Of a stretch of 64,000 bases of DNA, positions 1-10,417 are shown in pieces. The stretch is from Qipengyuania pacifica. Its GTDB lineage: Bacteria; Pseudomonadota; Alphaproteobacteria; Sphingomonadales; Sphingomonadaceae. The DNA is taken from assembly GCF_019857205.1 (NCBI RefSeq), contig NZ_JAHWXO010000003.1:186001-250000 (forward strand), in the 5' to 3' direction. Positions within the stretch are counted from its first letter, which is position 1. Every line of letters starts with the position of its first letter. A model generated the notes under the pieces. It searched no databases. It saw nothing but the letters and a program-made list of their open reading frames with translations, and had not been told where the DNA came from. Made by a program: the position numbers and the translations under genes.

Positions 1-935
1 TGCTTCGGGTGCGGCAGGGCAAAGGGCAGCCGATCCGCGAAGATGGCCCGCAAAGCCATCTGGCCAAGCGCGGTACGCCGACAATGGGCGGCTTGATGAT
101 CCTGATCAGCCTGTCGCTGGCCGTTCTGATATGGATGGATCTGCGCAATCCGTTCATCTGGGCCGTGCTCGCGGTGACGCTCGGCTTCGGCCTGATCGGA
201 TTCCTGGACGATTACGACAAGGTGACGAAGTCGAGCCACAAGGGGGTTTCGGCCCGGGTCCGGCTATTGATGGAATTCGCGGTTGCGGGCGTGGCGAGCT
301 ATCTCGCCGTCAGCCAGATCAACACGTTTCTGTACGTCCCGTTCTTCAATAATCTCGGCCTGGAAATGGGCCCGTTCTACTATATCTTCGCGGCCATCGT
401 GATCGTAGGGGCGGGCAATGCGGTCAATCTGACTGACGGGCTGGACGGGTTGGCGACGATGCCGGTCATTATCGCGGCTGGGACATTCGCCCTTATCTCC
501 TATCTCGTAGGCCGCGTGGATTTTTCTAGCTATCTCGGCATCCCGCATGTTCCCGGTGCGGGCGAACTGGCGATCTTCTGTGCCGCCATCATGGGCGCCG
601 GCCTCGCTTTTCTCTGGTTCAATGCGCCTCCGGCTGCCGTATTCATGGGCGATACGGGGTCGCTGGCGCTCGGCGGCGCACTCGGCGCAGTAGCGGTCTC
701 CACACACCACGAAATCGTTCTCGCGGTGGTCGGCGGGCTGTTCGTGTTCGAGGCGCTGAGCGTCATCATCCAGGTCTTCTGGTTCAAGCGGACCGGCAAG
801 CGGGTCTTCCGCATGGCGCCGATCCACCACCATTTCGAACAGCTCGGCTGGTCGGAGAGCAAGGTCGTGATCCGGTTCTGGATCGTGGCGATCGTGCTTG
901 CACTCATGGGGCTGGCGACGCTCAAGCTGCGATGA
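1..935 (+). CDS. mraY: Phospho-N-acetylmuramoyl-pentapeptide transferase MraY (5' partial)
   Basis: MraY is an integral membrane enzyme that moves phospho-MurNAc-pentapeptide from UDP onto undecaprenyl phosphate to make lipid I, the first membrane step of peptidoglycan synthesis. The window opens inside the gene: the reading frame is already open at base 3, and the first GTG lies in the conserved [15 protein letters not shown] stretch, so it is not the start. About 45 N-terminal residues are missing compared with the usual length near 360. Visible family motifs are NLTDGLDGL around 424-450 (catalytic Asp region), FMGDTGS around 645-665 and the PIHHHFE histidine motif around 820-837. Multiple hydrophobic segments fit the ten-helix fold. 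The stop overlaps the murD start (ATGA at 932-935), indicating translational coupling in the division operon. Confidence 0.97.
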   Translation, partial: LRVRQGKGQPIREDGPQSHLAKRGTPTMGGLMILISLSLAVLIWMDLRNPFIWAVLAVTLGFGLIGFLDDYDKVTKSSHKGVSARVRLLMEFAVAGVASYLAVSQINTFLYVPFFNNLGLEMGPFYYIFAAIVIVGAGNAVNLTDGLDGLATMPVIIAAGTFALISYLVGRVDFSSYLGIPHVPGAGELAIFCAAIMGAGLAFLWFNAPPAAVFMGDTGSLALGGALGAVAVSTHHEIVLAVVGGLFVFEALSVIIQVFWFKRTGKRVFRMAPIHHHFEQLGWSESKVVIRFWIVAIVLALMGLATLKLR

Positions 936-2224
936 TCACTTCATCCGCCTGGAAGGACAAGAAGTACGCCGTTCTCGGACTGGCGCGTTCCGGCCGGGCC
1001 ACGGTCGAGGCGCTGCTGGCTGCCGGAGCCGACGTGCTGGTATGGGACGACCGCGTAGAGGCGCGCGAGCCTTTTGCCGGGCGCTGCGCCATCGGCGATC
1101 CGCTGGAGGCGGACCTAACCGACTTTGCGGGCGTCGTCGTCAGTCCCGGCGTTCCGCTCAACACGCACCCGATCAAGCCGCATGCGGACGGTTATGGCGT
1201 GCCGGTCATCGGCGACATCGAATTATTCGCGCAGGCGCGGCCGGAATTGCCGCCGCACAAGGTTGTCGGCATAACCGGTACCAACGGAAAATCGACTACC
1301 ACCGCGCTGGTTCATCACATCCTGAAAGCGGTGGGCGTGCCTACGACGATGGGTGGGAATATCGGTCTGCCGATCCTCGAGCAGGAGCCGTTGCCGGAAG
1401 GTGGGGTCTATGTGCTGGAACTGTCGAGCTATCAGATCGACCTGACCTTTTCGCTCGCTTGCGATGTGGCGATCCTGCTGAATATCACGCCGGACCATCT
1501 GGACCGGTATGACGGTTTCGACGCCTATGCGGCGAGCAAGTCACGGCTGTTTGCGATGCAGGGGCGGGGCCAGCATTCCATCGCGCGCTTTACCGATGCG
1601 CGCTCGCTCGGCCAGTTCGCGGAAGGGTCGATCGCCAGCATTCTGGAGGACGTCTTCCAGCATAGAGGGATCGCGCCGGACGAGCAGAATGGTTGGAAAT
1701 CCCTGGCAGGATCCCACAACCGCGAAAATGCAGCGGCTGCGATCGAGGCGTGCGACATCCTTGGCATTCCGATCGATCAGATCCGCGAAGGCCTGCGCAC
1801 CTACCCGGGCCTTCCGCACCGTATGGAGCGGGTCGCGGAGATCGGCGGGGTGGCGTATGTCAACGACAGCAAGGGCACGAATACAGCCGCTTCGGCCCCG
1901 GCGCTGGCGGCTTTCGAGAACATTCACTGGATTGTTGGCGGGCTGGCGAAAGAGCCGGGCCTGGGCGAGTGCGAGGCTGAACTGGGCCATGTGAAGGCCG
2001 CCTATACCATCGGCAGATCGGGCGACGAGTTCGCCCGACTGTTGAAAAAAAGGGTGTCGATCAAACGTTCAGTTACGCTCGAACAAGCGTTGTTCGACGC
2101 GTCGAACGCAGCCGTGTCGGGTGACACCGTCCTGCTGTCGCCCGCCTGCGCCAGTTTCGACCAGTATCGCGACTTCGAAGCGCGCGGCGACCATTTCCGC
2201 GAACTGGTGGAGGCGCTCAGATGA
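932..2224 (+). CDS. murD: UDP-N-acetylmuramoyl-L-alanine--D-glutamate ligase MurD
   Basis: MurD is a cytoplasmic ATP-dependent Mur ligase that adds D-glutamate to UDP-MurNAc-L-Ala. The 430-residue product has the family length and order: an N-terminal UDP-binding Rossmann-like domain starting at the [11 protein letters not shown] stretch, a central ATPase domain with the P-loop [10 protein letters not shown] near residues 113-122, and a C-terminal domain containing the NDSKGTN loop near residue 312. The start ATG overlaps the mraY stop, and the stop overlaps the ftsW start at 2221 (ATGA). The gene therefore sits inside a continuously overlapping operon. Confidence 0.97.
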   Translation: MITSSAWKDKKYAVLGLARSGRATVEALLAAGADVLVWDDRVEAREPFAGRCAIGDPLEADLTDFAGVVVSPGVPLNTHPIKPHADGYGVPVIGDIELFAQARPELPPHKVVGITGTNGKSTTTALVHHILKAVGVPTTMGGNIGLPILEQEPLPEGGVYVLELSSYQIDLTFSLACDVAILLNITPDHLDRYDGFDAYAASKSRLFAMQGRGQHSIARFTDARSLGQFAEGSIASILEDVFQHRGIAPDEQNGWKSLAGSHNRENAAAAIEACDILGIPIDQIREGLRTYPGLPHRMERVAEIGGVAYVNDSKGTNTAASAPALAAFENIHWIVGGLAKEPGLGECEAELGHVKAAYTIGRSGDEFARLLKKRVSIKRSVTLEQALFDASNAAVSGDTVLLSPACASFDQYRDFEARGDHFRELVEALR

Positions 2225-3507
2225 GCACCATGCAGCCCTATGTTCCCGGCAAGCGTCAGCCGGCGCATATGCGGAAAGGCAAGTTGTCGCGCTGGTCCGA
2301 ACTAAAGATCTGGTGGCGCGAGATCGATCGCGTGCTGCTGCTGCTGGTGCTGCTGCTGATGGGGCTGGGCACCGTGGCCGTTGCCGCGGCGAGCCCGGCG
2401 AGCGCCAACCGGCTGTCGACCAGCAGCGAGACGCTGAACCCGCTGTATTTCTTCTATCGCCATCTGGCCTGGCAGGTGCTGGCCATCGGAACCATGCTCG
2501 GCATATCGATGCTCACGCGGGAGAATGCGCGGCGCTTCGGCCTGCTGCTGGCCGCGGGGATGACAGCGCTCCTGTTCATCGTCCCCTTCGTCGGGGTCGA
2601 GATAAATGGCGCGCGGCGCTGGATAAGCCTGGGCATGCAGTTCCAGCCGTCCGAGTTCCTCAAGCCCGGCTTCGCCATTGCGACCGCATGGATCCTGTCA
2701 TGGCGGATGCGCGATCCGAACATGCCGGTGGCAGGCATCGCGACGGGATATGTGGCGCTGATCGCGGCGCTGATGATGATGCAACCCGATTTCGGCGGCA
2801 CGATCCTGTTCGGCGGCGTCTGGTTCGTCGCCATGATCCTGGCCGGGATCGACGTGAAGCGGCTGGGCGCGGTCATCGGCGGCGTGCTGGCCGTGCTGAC
2901 GGCGACCTATTTCCTCTATGACAATGCGCGCCACCGTATCGACAGCTTCATCGGCGGCGGGACTGCATACGATCAGGTGGATCTGGGTGCGCGCACGATC
3001 GTGGCGGGCGGCTGGCTGGGCGCGGGTTATGGGCTGGGCATCCGCAAGATGAGCCTGCCCGAGGCGCATACCGACTATATCTTCAGCGTCATCGGCGAGG
3101 AATTCGGCCTGATCGCCTGCGGACTGATCGTCCTGCTGTATCTGGCAATCGTGGCGCGGGTGCTGCTGCGCCTTATCGACGAGGAAGACCTGTTCGCGCT
3201 TCTGGCCGGAGCGGGCCTGACGGCCCTGCTGGGTGGGCAGGCGTTCATCAACATACTGGTCAACCTGCAGCTGTTCCCGTCGAAGGGGATGACGCTGCCG
3301 CTGGTGAGCTATGGCGGGTCTTCCACGATCGCCATCTGCCTCAACATCGGATTGCTTCTGGCAATCACGCGGCGAAATCCGTTCCTGAAAAGCCGGACCA
3401 AGGGGCTTGGCGATTTGTTCGGCATGGGGCAGACGGCCCCGATGAAAGACCAGACGAACCCGATCAGAAGCCAGACGGGCAGTGTTCGCCGGGAGATCCA
3501 CCCATGA
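2221..3507 (+). CDS. ftsW: Septal peptidoglycan glycosyltransferase FtsW (SEDS family)
   Basis: FtsW is a polytopic SEDS-family membrane protein that polymerises lipid II into glycan strands at the septum, working with the class B penicillin-binding protein FtsI. The 428-residue product has about ten hydrophobic segments, with the first near residues 37-60. SEDS hallmarks are visible: INGARRWI near residues 122-129, PEAHTDYIFSVIGEEFG near 280-296 and the SYGGSS motif near 361-366. The N-terminal cytoplasmic arm (about 35 residues) is basic. Position between murD and murG is the usual dcw order and separates it from the rod-shape paralogue RodA. Both ends overlap neighbours by four bases. Confidence 0.96.
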   Translation: MSTMQPYVPGKRQPAHMRKGKLSRWSELKIWWREIDRVLLLLVLLLMGLGTVAVAAASPASANRLSTSSETLNPLYFFYRHLAWQVLAIGTMLGISMLTRENARRFGLLLAAGMTALLFIVPFVGVEINGARRWISLGMQFQPSEFLKPGFAIATAWILSWRMRDPNMPVAGIATGYVALIAALMMMQPDFGGTILFGGVWFVAMILAGIDVKRLGAVIGGVLAVLTATYFLYDNARHRIDSFIGGGTAYDQVDLGARTIVAGGWLGAGYGLGIRKMSLPEAHTDYIFSVIGEEFGLIACGLIVLLYLAIVARVLLRLIDEEDLFALLAGAGLTALLGGQAFINILVNLQLFPSKGMTLPLVSYGGSSTIAICLNIGLLLAITRRNPFLKSRTKGLGDLFGMGQTAPMKDQTNPIRSQTGSVRREIHP

Positions 3508-4724
3508 CCGGCGCCAATCGCCATTACGTCCTTGCCGCGGGCGGGACCGGCGGGCATCTGCTGCCCGCCTTCGCACTTGCCACCGAACTGGAACGGCGCG
3601 GCCACCACGTCGCGCTGATCACCGATACGCGCGGGGCGGAGATTCCCGGCAAGCCCGATTTCCTGCCCGCCCATGTCATCCCGGCCGGCCGGTTCGGCAA
3701 GAACCCGCTGACCTGGATCAAAGGGATCAAGGCGGTACTGGAAGGGCGGCGCATGGCGCTGCGCCTGTTCGAAAGCTTCGCGCCGAGCGCCGTCGTGGGC
3801 TTCGGCGGTTATCCTTCGCTGCCGACCATCCTTGCCGCGAGCAGTGCGGACGTGCCTATCGTGGTGCATGAACAGAATGCCGTTCTGGGCAGGGTGAACC
3901 GTCTGTTTGCCCGGCGGGTCAATGCGATCGCCACGGCCTATCCCGAAGTGCAGCGGCTGGACGCCAAGCACGCCGAGAAAGTGCATCTGGTGGGCAATCC
4001 GGTGCGCGCTGGCGTACTGTCGCTGCGCGAAGAACCCTTTCCGGCATTCGGTGAAGACGGCCTGCTGCGCGTACTGGTGACCGGGGGAAGCCAGGGGGCG
4101 CGCGTGCTGTCCGAAGTGGTGCCCGATGGGCTGTCCATGCTTCCGCCCGCGCTGCGCCAGCGGTTGCAGGTGACGCAGCAGTGCCGCCCGGAAGATCTCG
4201 ATGCCGTACGCGAACGCTATCGCAATCATGGCATACCGGCCGAACTGGCGACATATTTCGAGGACATGGCCGCGCGGCTTGCCGATACGCATCTGTTTAT
4301 CGGCCGGGCCGGGGCATCGACCATCGCGGAACTGACCGCTGTGGGACGGCCCGCCATACTGGTGCCGCTGCCGATTGCGACCGACGATCATCAGGCGGCC
4401 AATGCGCGCGAACTGTCCAAATCGGGCGGGGCACGGATGATCCGCCAGGAGCGCTTTACGGGCAAGGAACTGGCCAAGCAGATCAAGGCGCTGGCCGAAA
4501 ATCCGCAAGGGCTGGCCAATGCCGCACATGCGGCCTGGAATTGCGGGCGGCCCAAGGCCGTCGAAGACCTGGCCGATCTGGTCGAAAGCTTCGGCGGGGC
4601 AGAGATGATGGATGTCATCCGCGTGGGCGGAAACAATGCGCGCGGCGCATCGCAAGGCATCGCTGCCGGTCAGGCGATGAGGCAGGCCCATGGCAAGCGC
4701 GCGGCACGGGAGATGTCGGAATGA
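3504..4724 (+). CDS. murG: UDP-GlcNAc--lipid I N-acetylglucosaminyltransferase MurG
   Basis: MurG is a GT-B fold, membrane-associated glycosyltransferase that converts lipid I to lipid II on the inner face of the cytoplasmic membrane. The glycine-rich loop [10 protein letters not shown] lies near residues 13-22. The second domain contains VTGGSQGA, the [13 protein letters not shown] nucleotide-binding helix and the downstream DDHQ/ANA segment. At 406 residues it is longer than the roughly 355 of E. coli MurG. The extra length is a basic, alanine-rich C-terminal tail after about residue 375, which is less conserved and may help membrane contact (inference). The start overlaps ftsW and the stop overlaps murC at 4721. 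Confidence 0.96.
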   Translation: MTGANRHYVLAAGGTGGHLLPAFALATELERRGHHVALITDTRGAEIPGKPDFLPAHVIPAGRFGKNPLTWIKGIKAVLEGRRMALRLFESFAPSAVVGFGGYPSLPTILAASSADVPIVVHEQNAVLGRVNRLFARRVNAIATAYPEVQRLDAKHAEKVHLVGNPVRAGVLSLREEPFPAFGEDGLLRVLVTGGSQGARVLSEVVPDGLSMLPPALRQRLQVTQQCRPEDLDAVRERYRNHGIPAELATYFEDMAARLADTHLFIGRAGASTIAELTAVGRPAILVPLPIATDDHQAANARELSKSGGARMIRQERFTGKELAKQIKALAENPQGLANAAHAAWNCGRPKAVEDLADLVESFGGAEMMDVIRVGGNNARGASQGIAAGQAMRQAHGKRAAREMSE

Positions 4725-6145
4725 GAGGCGTCCCGACAGATATCGGCACGATCCACTTCGTCGGCATCGGCGGCATCGGCATGTCCGGCATCGCCGAGGT
4801 GATGGCGAACCTGGGCTATACGGTGCAGGGTTCCGACATGAAGGAGAGCGCGACCGTCGAACGGCTGCGCCAGCGCGGCGTAAAGATCGCCATCGGCCAT
4901 GCCCCCGAAAACGTCGAAGGCGCTGCGGTCGTCGTAACATCTACCGCGGTGAAGCGTACCAACCCCGAAGTCGCCTTTGCGCTGGAAAACCGTATTCCCG
5001 TGGTGCGCCGTGCGGAAATGCTGGCCGAACTGATGCGGCTGAAATCGACCGTCGCCGTGGCCGGTACGCATGGCAAGACAACCACGACCAGCATGATCGC
5101 GGCCCTGCTGGATGCGGGCAATATCGATCCGACCGTCATCAATGGCGGGATCATCGAACAATATGGTTCGAATGCACGGCTGGGCGACAGCGAATGGATG
5201 GTGGTCGAGGCCGACGAGAGCGACGGCAGCTTCCTGCGGCTGGACGGCACCATCGCGGTAGTCACCAATATCGACCCCGAGCATCTGGACCATTACGGCG
5301 ATTTCGACGGGGTAAAGGACGCGTTCGTGGAGTTCATCCACAATGTCCCCTTCTATGGCGCGGCAATCCTGTGCATCGATCACGAGGAAGTGCAGGCCGT
5401 GATCGCCAAGGTCCGCGACCGTAACGTCGTGACCTATGGCTTCAATCTTCAGGCCGATATCTGCGGCGTGAACGTGCGCCCGGATGCCGGGGGCAATGTG
5501 TTCGACGTCATCGTGCGCCGGCGCGGCAAGGAAGACCGCCGGATCGAAGGCGTGCGACTGCCGATGCCCGGGCGCCACAATGTCCAGAATGCACTGGCCG
5601 CGATTGCCGTGTCGATCGAAATGGGCTGCCCCGACGAGATAATCTGCAATGGCTTTTCCGCATTCGGCGGTGTCCGGCGGCGGTTCACCAAGGTGGGCGA
5701 AGTTCCCAGCGGCGGCGGCGTTGCGACGATCATCGACGATTACGGCCACCACCCGGTGGAGATCAAGGCCGTGCTGGCCGCCGCACGCGAGAGCGCAGGC
5801 GAAGGCCGCGTCATCGCGGTGGTCCAGCCGCACCGTTACACCCGCCTGCGCGATCTGATGGATGACTTCCAGAGCTGCTTCAATGCGGCCGACGAAGTCT
5901 ATGTCACCCCGGTCTATGCCGCGGGCGAGGACCCGATCGACGGCGTCGATGCCGACGCACTTGTCGCAGGGTTGAAGGCACGCGGCCACCGGGCGGCCCG
6001 CACGGTGACGGACGAGACCGATCTGGCGGAAAAGCTGGTCGAGGATCTGCGTGCCGGCGATTTCGTGGTCTGCCTTGGTGCAGGCGATATCACCCAGTGG
6101 GCGGCCGGACTTGCCAATGGCATCGCGAAGGTGACGACATCGTGA
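4721..6145 (+). CDS. murC: UDP-N-acetylmuramate--L-alanine ligase MurC
   Basis: MurC is the first Mur ligase, joining L-alanine to UDP-MurNAc with ATP in the cytoplasm. I place the start at the ATG at 4721, which overlaps the murG stop (ATGA), although the frame is open further upstream. This gives 474 residues, the usual MurC size. Domain evidence: the UDP-binding GIGGIGMSG loop near residues 13-21, the P-loop [10 protein letters not shown] near 115-124, the catalytic-domain [12 protein letters not shown] segment, and the C-terminal [10 protein letters not shown] motif near 340. The stop overlaps the GTG start of murB at 6142. Confidence 0.96.
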   Translation: MRGVPTDIGTIHFVGIGGIGMSGIAEVMANLGYTVQGSDMKESATVERLRQRGVKIAIGHAPENVEGAAVVVTSTAVKRTNPEVAFALENRIPVVRRAEMLAELMRLKSTVAVAGTHGKTTTTSMIAALLDAGNIDPTVINGGIIEQYGSNARLGDSEWMVVEADESDGSFLRLDGTIAVVTNIDPEHLDHYGDFDGVKDAFVEFIHNVPFYGAAILCIDHEEVQAVIAKVRDRNVVTYGFNLQADICGVNVRPDAGGNVFDVIVRRRGKEDRRIEGVRLPMPGRHNVQNALAAIAVSIEMGCPDEIICNGFSAFGGVRRRFTKVGEVPSGGGVATIIDDYGHHPVEIKAVLAAARESAGEGRVIAVVQPHRYTRLRDLMDDFQSCFNAADEVYVTPVYAAGEDPIDGVDADALVAGLKARGHRAARTVTDETDLAEKLVEDLRAGDFVVCLGAGDITQWAAGLANGIAKVTTS

Positions 6146-7116
6146 GCGAGATGGAGCAGCCCGACGATGTGTGGAACTGGGATAGCGGCATGGCGCCCGA
6201 CTGCGAAGTCGAAGGCAGCGTCATCGCGCCCATCGACACCTACGGTCTGCGCGGCAAGCTGACGCCGGATGCGCCGCTGGCCAAGCTGGTCTGGTTCAAG
6301 GCGGGTGGCCACGCCGACTGGCTGTTCGAGCCGGCCGATACGGACGATCTGAAGCTATTCCTGGAACGGCTGGACGGCGATCTTCCGGTGATGGCGCTGG
6401 GGCTGGGGTCAAACCTGATCGTGCGCGACGGCGGCGTGCCGGGCGTGGTGGTAAAGCTGGGCAAGCCCTTTGCCAGTATCGAAGTGGGCGACGACCATAC
6501 GTTGACCTGCGGGGCTGGCGCGCACGGCATACTCGTCGCTTCCACCGCGCGCGATGCAGGGATTGCAGGCGTCGAGTTCATGCGCGGTATTCCCGGTACC
6601 GTCGGCGGCTTCGTGCGCATGAACGGCGGCGCCTATGGCCGCGAAGTCAGCGACGTGCTGATCGATTGCGACGTGATCCTGCCGGGCGGCCGGCTGGTGA
6701 CGCTTCCCGCAGCCGATCTGCGCTATACCTATCGTCATTCCGCCTTGCCCGACGCGGCTGTGGTCGTCCGCGCGCGGTTCCAGGGCGAGCCGGGCGATCC
6801 TGCGACAATCGGCGCGAAGATGGACGAGATCGGCGAAGCGCGCGAAAATTCACAGCCGCTGCGCACCAAGACCGGCGGATCCACTTTCAAGAACCCGCCG
6901 GGAAAGAAGGCGTGGGAGCTGGTCGATGCAGCAGGGTGCCGCGGGCTGAGGCTGGGCGGCGCACAGGTGAGCGAGAAGCACACCAACTTCCTGCTCAATA
7001 TCGACAATGCCACCAGCGCCGACATCGAAGGGCTGGGCGAACTGGTGAAGCGCCGCGTCTACGAACATTCGGGCGTGCTGCTGGAATGGGAAATTCAACG
7101 AGTGGGGCGACCGTAA
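6142..7116 (+). CDS. murB: UDP-N-acetylenolpyruvoylglucosamine reductase MurB
   Basis: MurB is a FAD- and NADPH-dependent reductase that completes UDP-MurNAc. The start is taken as the GTG at 6142, overlapping the murC stop; an ATG three codons later is an alternative. The 324-residue product contains the FAD-binding [12 protein letters not shown] motif near residues 89-100, GIPGTVGG near 150-157, the catalytic-serine segment GGSTFKNP near 245, and a terminal EWEIQRVG segment that carries the proton-relay glutamate in this family. The first 30 or so residues are a lineage-specific acidic extension. It lies nine bases before ddl in the same operon. Confidence 0.96.
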   Translation: MSEMEQPDDVWNWDSGMAPDCEVEGSVIAPIDTYGLRGKLTPDAPLAKLVWFKAGGHADWLFEPADTDDLKLFLERLDGDLPVMALGLGSNLIVRDGGVPGVVVKLGKPFASIEVGDDHTLTCGAGAHGILVASTARDAGIAGVEFMRGIPGTVGGFVRMNGGAYGREVSDVLIDCDVILPGGRLVTLPAADLRYTYRHSALPDAAVVVRARFQGEPGDPATIGAKMDEIGEARENSQPLRTKTGGSTFKNPPGKKAWELVDAAGCRGLRLGGAQVSEKHTNFLLNIDNATSADIEGLGELVKRRVYEHSGVLLEWEIQRVGRP

Positions 7117-7125
7117 GGAATAGAC

Positions 7126-8100
7126 ATGAGCGATCTCCCCAAACTTCACATTGCGGTTCTGATGGGTGGCTGGGCCAATGAACGGCCGGTCAGCCTGATG
7201 TCGGGCGAAGGCGTGGCCAAGGCACTGGAAGAGCGCGGCCACACGGTCACGCGCATCGATATGGATCGCAAGGTTGCCGCGCGCATCGCCGAGGTGGCGC
7301 CGGACGTCGTCTTCAACGCGCTGCACGGCGTGCCGGGCGAAGACGGGACGGTGCAGGGCATGCTCGACCTGATGGGCGTGCCCTATACGCATTCGGGCCT
7401 GGCGACATCGGTCATCGCGATCGACAAGCAGCTGACCAAGCAGGCGCTGGTGCCGCATGGCATCCCCATGCCCGGCGGGCGGATCGTGAAAAGTGCGGAA
7501 CTGCACGAGCGCGACCCCATGCCACGCCCCTATGTACTGAAACCCGTCAACGAAGGCAGTTCGGTGGGTGTCGCCATCGTCACCGATGAAGGCAATTACG
7601 GCAATCCGATCATGCCCGATGCCAAGGGCCCGTGGCAGGAATTCGCCGAACTGCTGGCCGAACCCTATATCAAGGGGCGCGAGCTGACGTCGGCCGTGGT
7701 CGATTTCGAGGGCGGGCCGCGCGCGCTGGGCGTGACCGAGTTGAGGCCCAAGAGCGGGTTCTACGATTTCGAAGCCAAATATACCGATGGGATGACCGAT
7801 CACATCTGCCCGGCGGAAATCCCCCAGCACATTACCGATCTGTGCCTCGAATATGCGCTGAAGGCGCACAAGGCACTGGGGTGCCGGGGGACCAGCCGGA
7901 CTGATTTCCGCTGGGACGAGGAGCAGGGCGAAGAGGGCCTGTTCGTCCTGGAAACCAATACCCAGCCCGGCATGACGCCGCTGAGCCTGGTGCCCGAGCA
8001 GGCGCGCTTTGCCGGCATCGAATATGGCGAATTGTGCGAACTGGTGGTTGCCGCTGCATTGCGCGATCACGCGGTGAAGCCCGGGGGCGGCGATGGCTAA
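7126..8100 (+). CDS. ddlB: D-alanine--D-alanine ligase
   Basis: Ddl is an ATP-grasp enzyme that makes the D-Ala-D-Ala dipeptide used by MurF for the pentapeptide stem. The 324-residue product begins with a Rossmann-like segment (VLMGGWANERPVSLMSG), followed by LHGVPGEDGTVQG. The ATP-grasp segment KPVNEGSSVGV lies near residues 140-150, and the metal/ATP-binding end ETNTQPGMTPLS is near 278-290. Short Ddl proteins of this size in dcw clusters are DdlB type. An upstream AAGGAATAG sequence is a weak ribosome-binding site. Its last eight bases overlap the start of ftsQ. Confidence 0.96.
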   Translation: MSDLPKLHIAVLMGGWANERPVSLMSGEGVAKALEERGHTVTRIDMDRKVAARIAEVAPDVVFNALHGVPGEDGTVQGMLDLMGVPYTHSGLATSVIAIDKQLTKQALVPHGIPMPGGRIVKSAELHERDPMPRPYVLKPVNEGSSVGVAIVTDEGNYGNPIMPDAKGPWQEFAELLAEPYIKGRELTSAVVDFEGGPRALGVTELRPKSGFYDFEAKYTDGMTDHICPAEIPQHITDLCLEYALKAHKALGCRGTSRTDFRWDEEQGEEGLFVLETNTQPGMTPLSLVPEQARFAGIEYGELCELVVAAALRDHAVKPGGGDG

Positions 8101-9001
8101 GGTCACGCGCAAACCCACCGGGGTGCGCCGTTCCGCAGCGGCGCGCAACCGCAGCCAGAAAGCCCGCGCGGCGCGCAGCCACACCAGCGGGCTGTTCGAT
8201 CGCGCCATGGCCGCGCTGCCCTTTACCGAAGAGCAGTGGCACAGGTTCTTTCTGGGCGCGATCATCGCCGCCGGGCTGGCGATCGCCTGGACCATCGCGA
8301 GTTATGCCGGCGTGCCGGAACTGGCCAAGGCGGAACTGTCCAAATCGGCCGCGCGATCCGGTTTCGAGGTCAGCCGCGTGCGGGTTTCGGGCGTGGAGCG
8401 CATGAACGAGCAGCTGGTCTACGAGCGGGTATTGGCGGAACAGGACCGCCCGATGCCGCTGGTCGATCTGGAAGATGTGCGCGCGCGCCTGCTGGAGCTT
8501 CCCTGGGTCGAGGACGCGCGCGTTTCGCGCCAGCTGCCCGATACGCTGAAGGTGGATATCGTCGAGCGGGTGCCGCATGCGGTGCTGCGCAAGCCCGACC
8601 GGCTGGTGCTGATCGATGCCGAGGGCCACGAGCTCGAGCCGATCAGCGCGAAGGCAGCCGAAGGCAAGCTGCTGATCGAAGGGCCGGGCGCGGCACGCCA
8701 GGTGCAGGAACTGGGCCGGCTGATAGATGCAGCGCCCGCGCTGAAGCCGCAGATCGCGTCTGCCCAATGGGTCGGCAACCGGCGCTGGAACCTGACGTTC
8801 AAGACCGGGCAGCTGCTCGCGCTTCCCGAAGGCGATCTCGGCGCACCGGCGCTGGTGAAATTCGCCCAGCTCGACGGGATGCACCGCCTGATCGGGGGCA
8901 AGCCGATCGCGATCGACATGCGCGTTCCCGACCGGGCCTATCTGCGCTGCGCGGACGGGCCGTGCCCGAAGCAGATGGCGTTGAACGGAAGGGCTCAATA
9001 G
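8093..9001 (+). CDS. ftsQ: Cell division protein FtsQ
   Basis: FtsQ is a single-pass inner-membrane divisome protein linking early cytoplasmic and late periplasmic division proteins. The 302-residue product has a basic N-terminal cytoplasmic region of about 45 residues rich in Arg and Ala, a hydrophobic anchor near residues 53-76 (FFLGAIIAAGLAIAWTIAS), a POTRA domain beginning near residue 85 (FEVSRVRVSG) and the FtsQ beta domain to the C-terminus. Synteny between ddl and ftsA is diagnostic. The start lies inside ddl (8-base overlap), and its TAG stop shares a G with the GTG start of ftsA. Confidence 0.94.
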   Translation: MAKVTRKPTGVRRSAAARNRSQKARAARSHTSGLFDRAMAALPFTEEQWHRFFLGAIIAAGLAIAWTIASYAGVPELAKAELSKSAARSGFEVSRVRVSGVERMNEQLVYERVLAEQDRPMPLVDLEDVRARLLELPWVEDARVSRQLPDTLKVDIVERVPHAVLRKPDRLVLIDAEGHELEPISAKAAEGKLLIEGPGAARQVQELGRLIDAAPALKPQIASAQWVGNRRWNLTFKTGQLLALPEGDLGAPALVKFAQLDGMHRLIGGKPIAIDMRVPDRAYLRCADGPCPKQMALNGRAQ

Positions 9002-10287
9002 TGGCAACCCAGCAGCCGCGCATTACCCGGGTCTTCGGGGCGGTGAATATCGGTTCGTTCAGGGTTTCGGCCATGATCATGGGGCAGGCAGAGGGCGGCG
9101 AGATGGTCGTGCTCGGCTCCAGCCACCGGGCCAGCGAAGGCATCAAGCGCGGCTATGTCGCCGACATGCGCGCGGCAAGCCATGCGATCCGCACCGCGGT
9201 CGAGAAGGCGGAAGCCAATGCCAACACATCGGTCCAGAGCGTGTGGATCGGTTGTGCGGGCGCGGGCCTGTCGAGCAAGATATCGAGCGTCGAGATCGCC
9301 ATCGGCGGGCGGCGCATCGAAGAGGACGATATCGAGCACCTGCTGTACGCCGCGCGAGACCATCTGCATCCCGACGGGCGCATGGTGCTGCACGCGCAGC
9401 CGGCGCATTACACGCTGGATGGGGCGCATGGCGTGGCAAACCCCAAGGGCCTGCACGCCGAAGCGCTGGGCGTCGATGTCCATGTGACGCTGGCCGAAGG
9501 CGCGCCGGTGCGCAATCTGATCGAGGCGGTGCAGACCGCGCATCTCGATGTCGAGGGCGTGGTGGCGAGCCCGCTTGCCGCGGCCTATGCCTGCCTCACC
9601 CGCGAAGAGCGCGACCTGGGTGTGGCGCTGGTCGAGATCGGGGCGCAGGTCACCAATGTCTCGGTCCATGCGGCAGGCATGCTGCTGGGGCTGAAATCCA
9701 TTCCGATCGGTTCGAACGACATCACCGATGCGATCGCATCGTCGCTGGGCATCCGGCGCAGCCAGGCGGAACGGCTGAAATGCGTATCGGGTTCGGCCAT
9801 CGCTACCCCGACCGATCACCGCGAGATGATCCCTGTGAACGGCCCCGGCGAGGACCCCGGCGGGCGGCTGGCGCGCGGCGCGGACGAACACAACCGGATC
9901 GCCAGGGCGGAACTGGTGTCGATCGTCACCGACAGGCTGGGCATCATCACGACGGAAATTGGCAAGGCGCTCAAGTCGATGGGCTTTACCGGCGCGCAAG
10001 GCGGACAGGTGGTGCTGACCGGCGGGGGCGCGGAATTGCACGGCGTCGCCGAATTCATGCAGGGCGCGCTGGGGCGCCCGGTCCGGATCGGCAAGCCGCC
10101 GGCATTGCAGGGCCTGCCCGAAGCGCATGCAACGCCCGGATTCGCGACGCTGGCGGGCCTGTGCCTTTATGCCGCGGACGACCCGGTCGACATCCGATCG
10201 GTCGGCCCGCGCTATCAGCCGACCAACCGCTATCGCGGCATCGGTCTGGTCAACCGTGTGTTTCAAGCGGTGCGTGAGTATTTTTAA
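9001..10287 (+). CDS. ftsA: Cell division protein FtsA
   Basis: FtsA is an actin-like ATPase that tethers FtsZ filaments to the membrane and recruits later divisome proteins. The GTG at 9001, sharing its first base with the ftsQ stop, gives 428 residues. The frame is open about 765 bases further upstream, but that stretch is the ftsQ gene in another frame. Features: the N-terminal RVFGAVNIGSF phosphate-1 segment, LVEIGAQVTN (phosphate 2) near residue 210, VVLTGGGAELHG (adenosine motif) near 337, and a C-terminal amphipathic helix (RGIGLVNRVFQAVREYF) typical of the membrane-targeting sequence. It is followed by a 134-base gap before ftsZ. Confidence 0.95.
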   Translation: MATQQPRITRVFGAVNIGSFRVSAMIMGQAEGGEMVVLGSSHRASEGIKRGYVADMRAASHAIRTAVEKAEANANTSVQSVWIGCAGAGLSSKISSVEIAIGGRRIEEDDIEHLLYAARDHLHPDGRMVLHAQPAHYTLDGAHGVANPKGLHAEALGVDVHVTLAEGAPVRNLIEAVQTAHLDVEGVVASPLAAAYACLTREERDLGVALVEIGAQVTNVSVHAAGMLLGLKSIPIGSNDITDAIASSLGIRRSQAERLKCVSGSAIATPTDHREMIPVNGPGEDPGGRLARGADEHNRIARAELVSIVTDRLGIITTEIGKALKSMGFTGAQGGQVVLTGGGAELHGVAEFMQGALGRPVRIGKPPALQGLPEAHATPGFATLAGLCLYAADDPVDIRSVGPRYQPTNRYRGIGLVNRVFQAVREYF

Positions 10288-10321
10288 GGTTGTATCACAG
10301 CGTTACTGCGCCATTAGCCCT

Positions 10322-10330
10322 TGTGGATAA
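10322..10330 (-). promoter_or_regulatory. Perfect DnaA box in the ftsA-ftsZ intergenic region
   Basis: The top strand reads TGTGGATAA, the reverse complement of the DnaA consensus TTATCCACA with no mismatch. It lies 92 bases before the ftsZ ATG, between the ftsA stop and ftsZ. DnaA is known to act as a transcription factor on ftsZ in Caulobacter. That it does so here is inference. A single box does not suggest an origin. Confidence 0.55.
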
Positions 10331-10412
10331 GGCAAGTATCGCTTCGACCTGCGATTAGCTTTATGCCAGAGTTGTGACATAACGCCCACGGGCGACTTTT
10401 GAATTCTACGGG

Positions 10413-10417
10413 GACTC
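10413..10417. promoter_or_regulatory. GANTC (CcrM-type methylation) site beside the ftsZ start
   Basis: GACTC lies five bases before the ftsZ ATG at 10422 and overlaps the end of the GGGGA ribosome-binding site. CcrM methylates GANTC in many Alphaproteobacteria and influences ftsZ expression in Caulobacter. With one five-base site, chance occurrence is quite possible. Confidence 0.3.

Noticed and set aside
3309..4940. Long open frame (543 codons) on the minus strand opposite ftsW-murG-murC
   Set aside because: It is antisense to three unmistakable genes, is rich in Arg, Pro and His as expected from a shadow frame in GC-rich DNA, and shows no family motif.
4670..5989. 439-codon minus-strand frame opposite murC
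   Set aside because: Entirely antisense to murC, with composition typical of a shadow frame.
8236..9000. Upstream extension of the ftsA frame through ftsQ
   Set aside because: The frame is open but the translation is low-complexity Arg/Ala/Gly; ftsQ occupies the region in another frame and the GTG at 9001 starts the conserved FtsA sequence.
10322..10330. The DnaA box as part of a replication origin
   Set aside because: Only one box, no AT-rich unwinding region and no origin-associated genes nearby.
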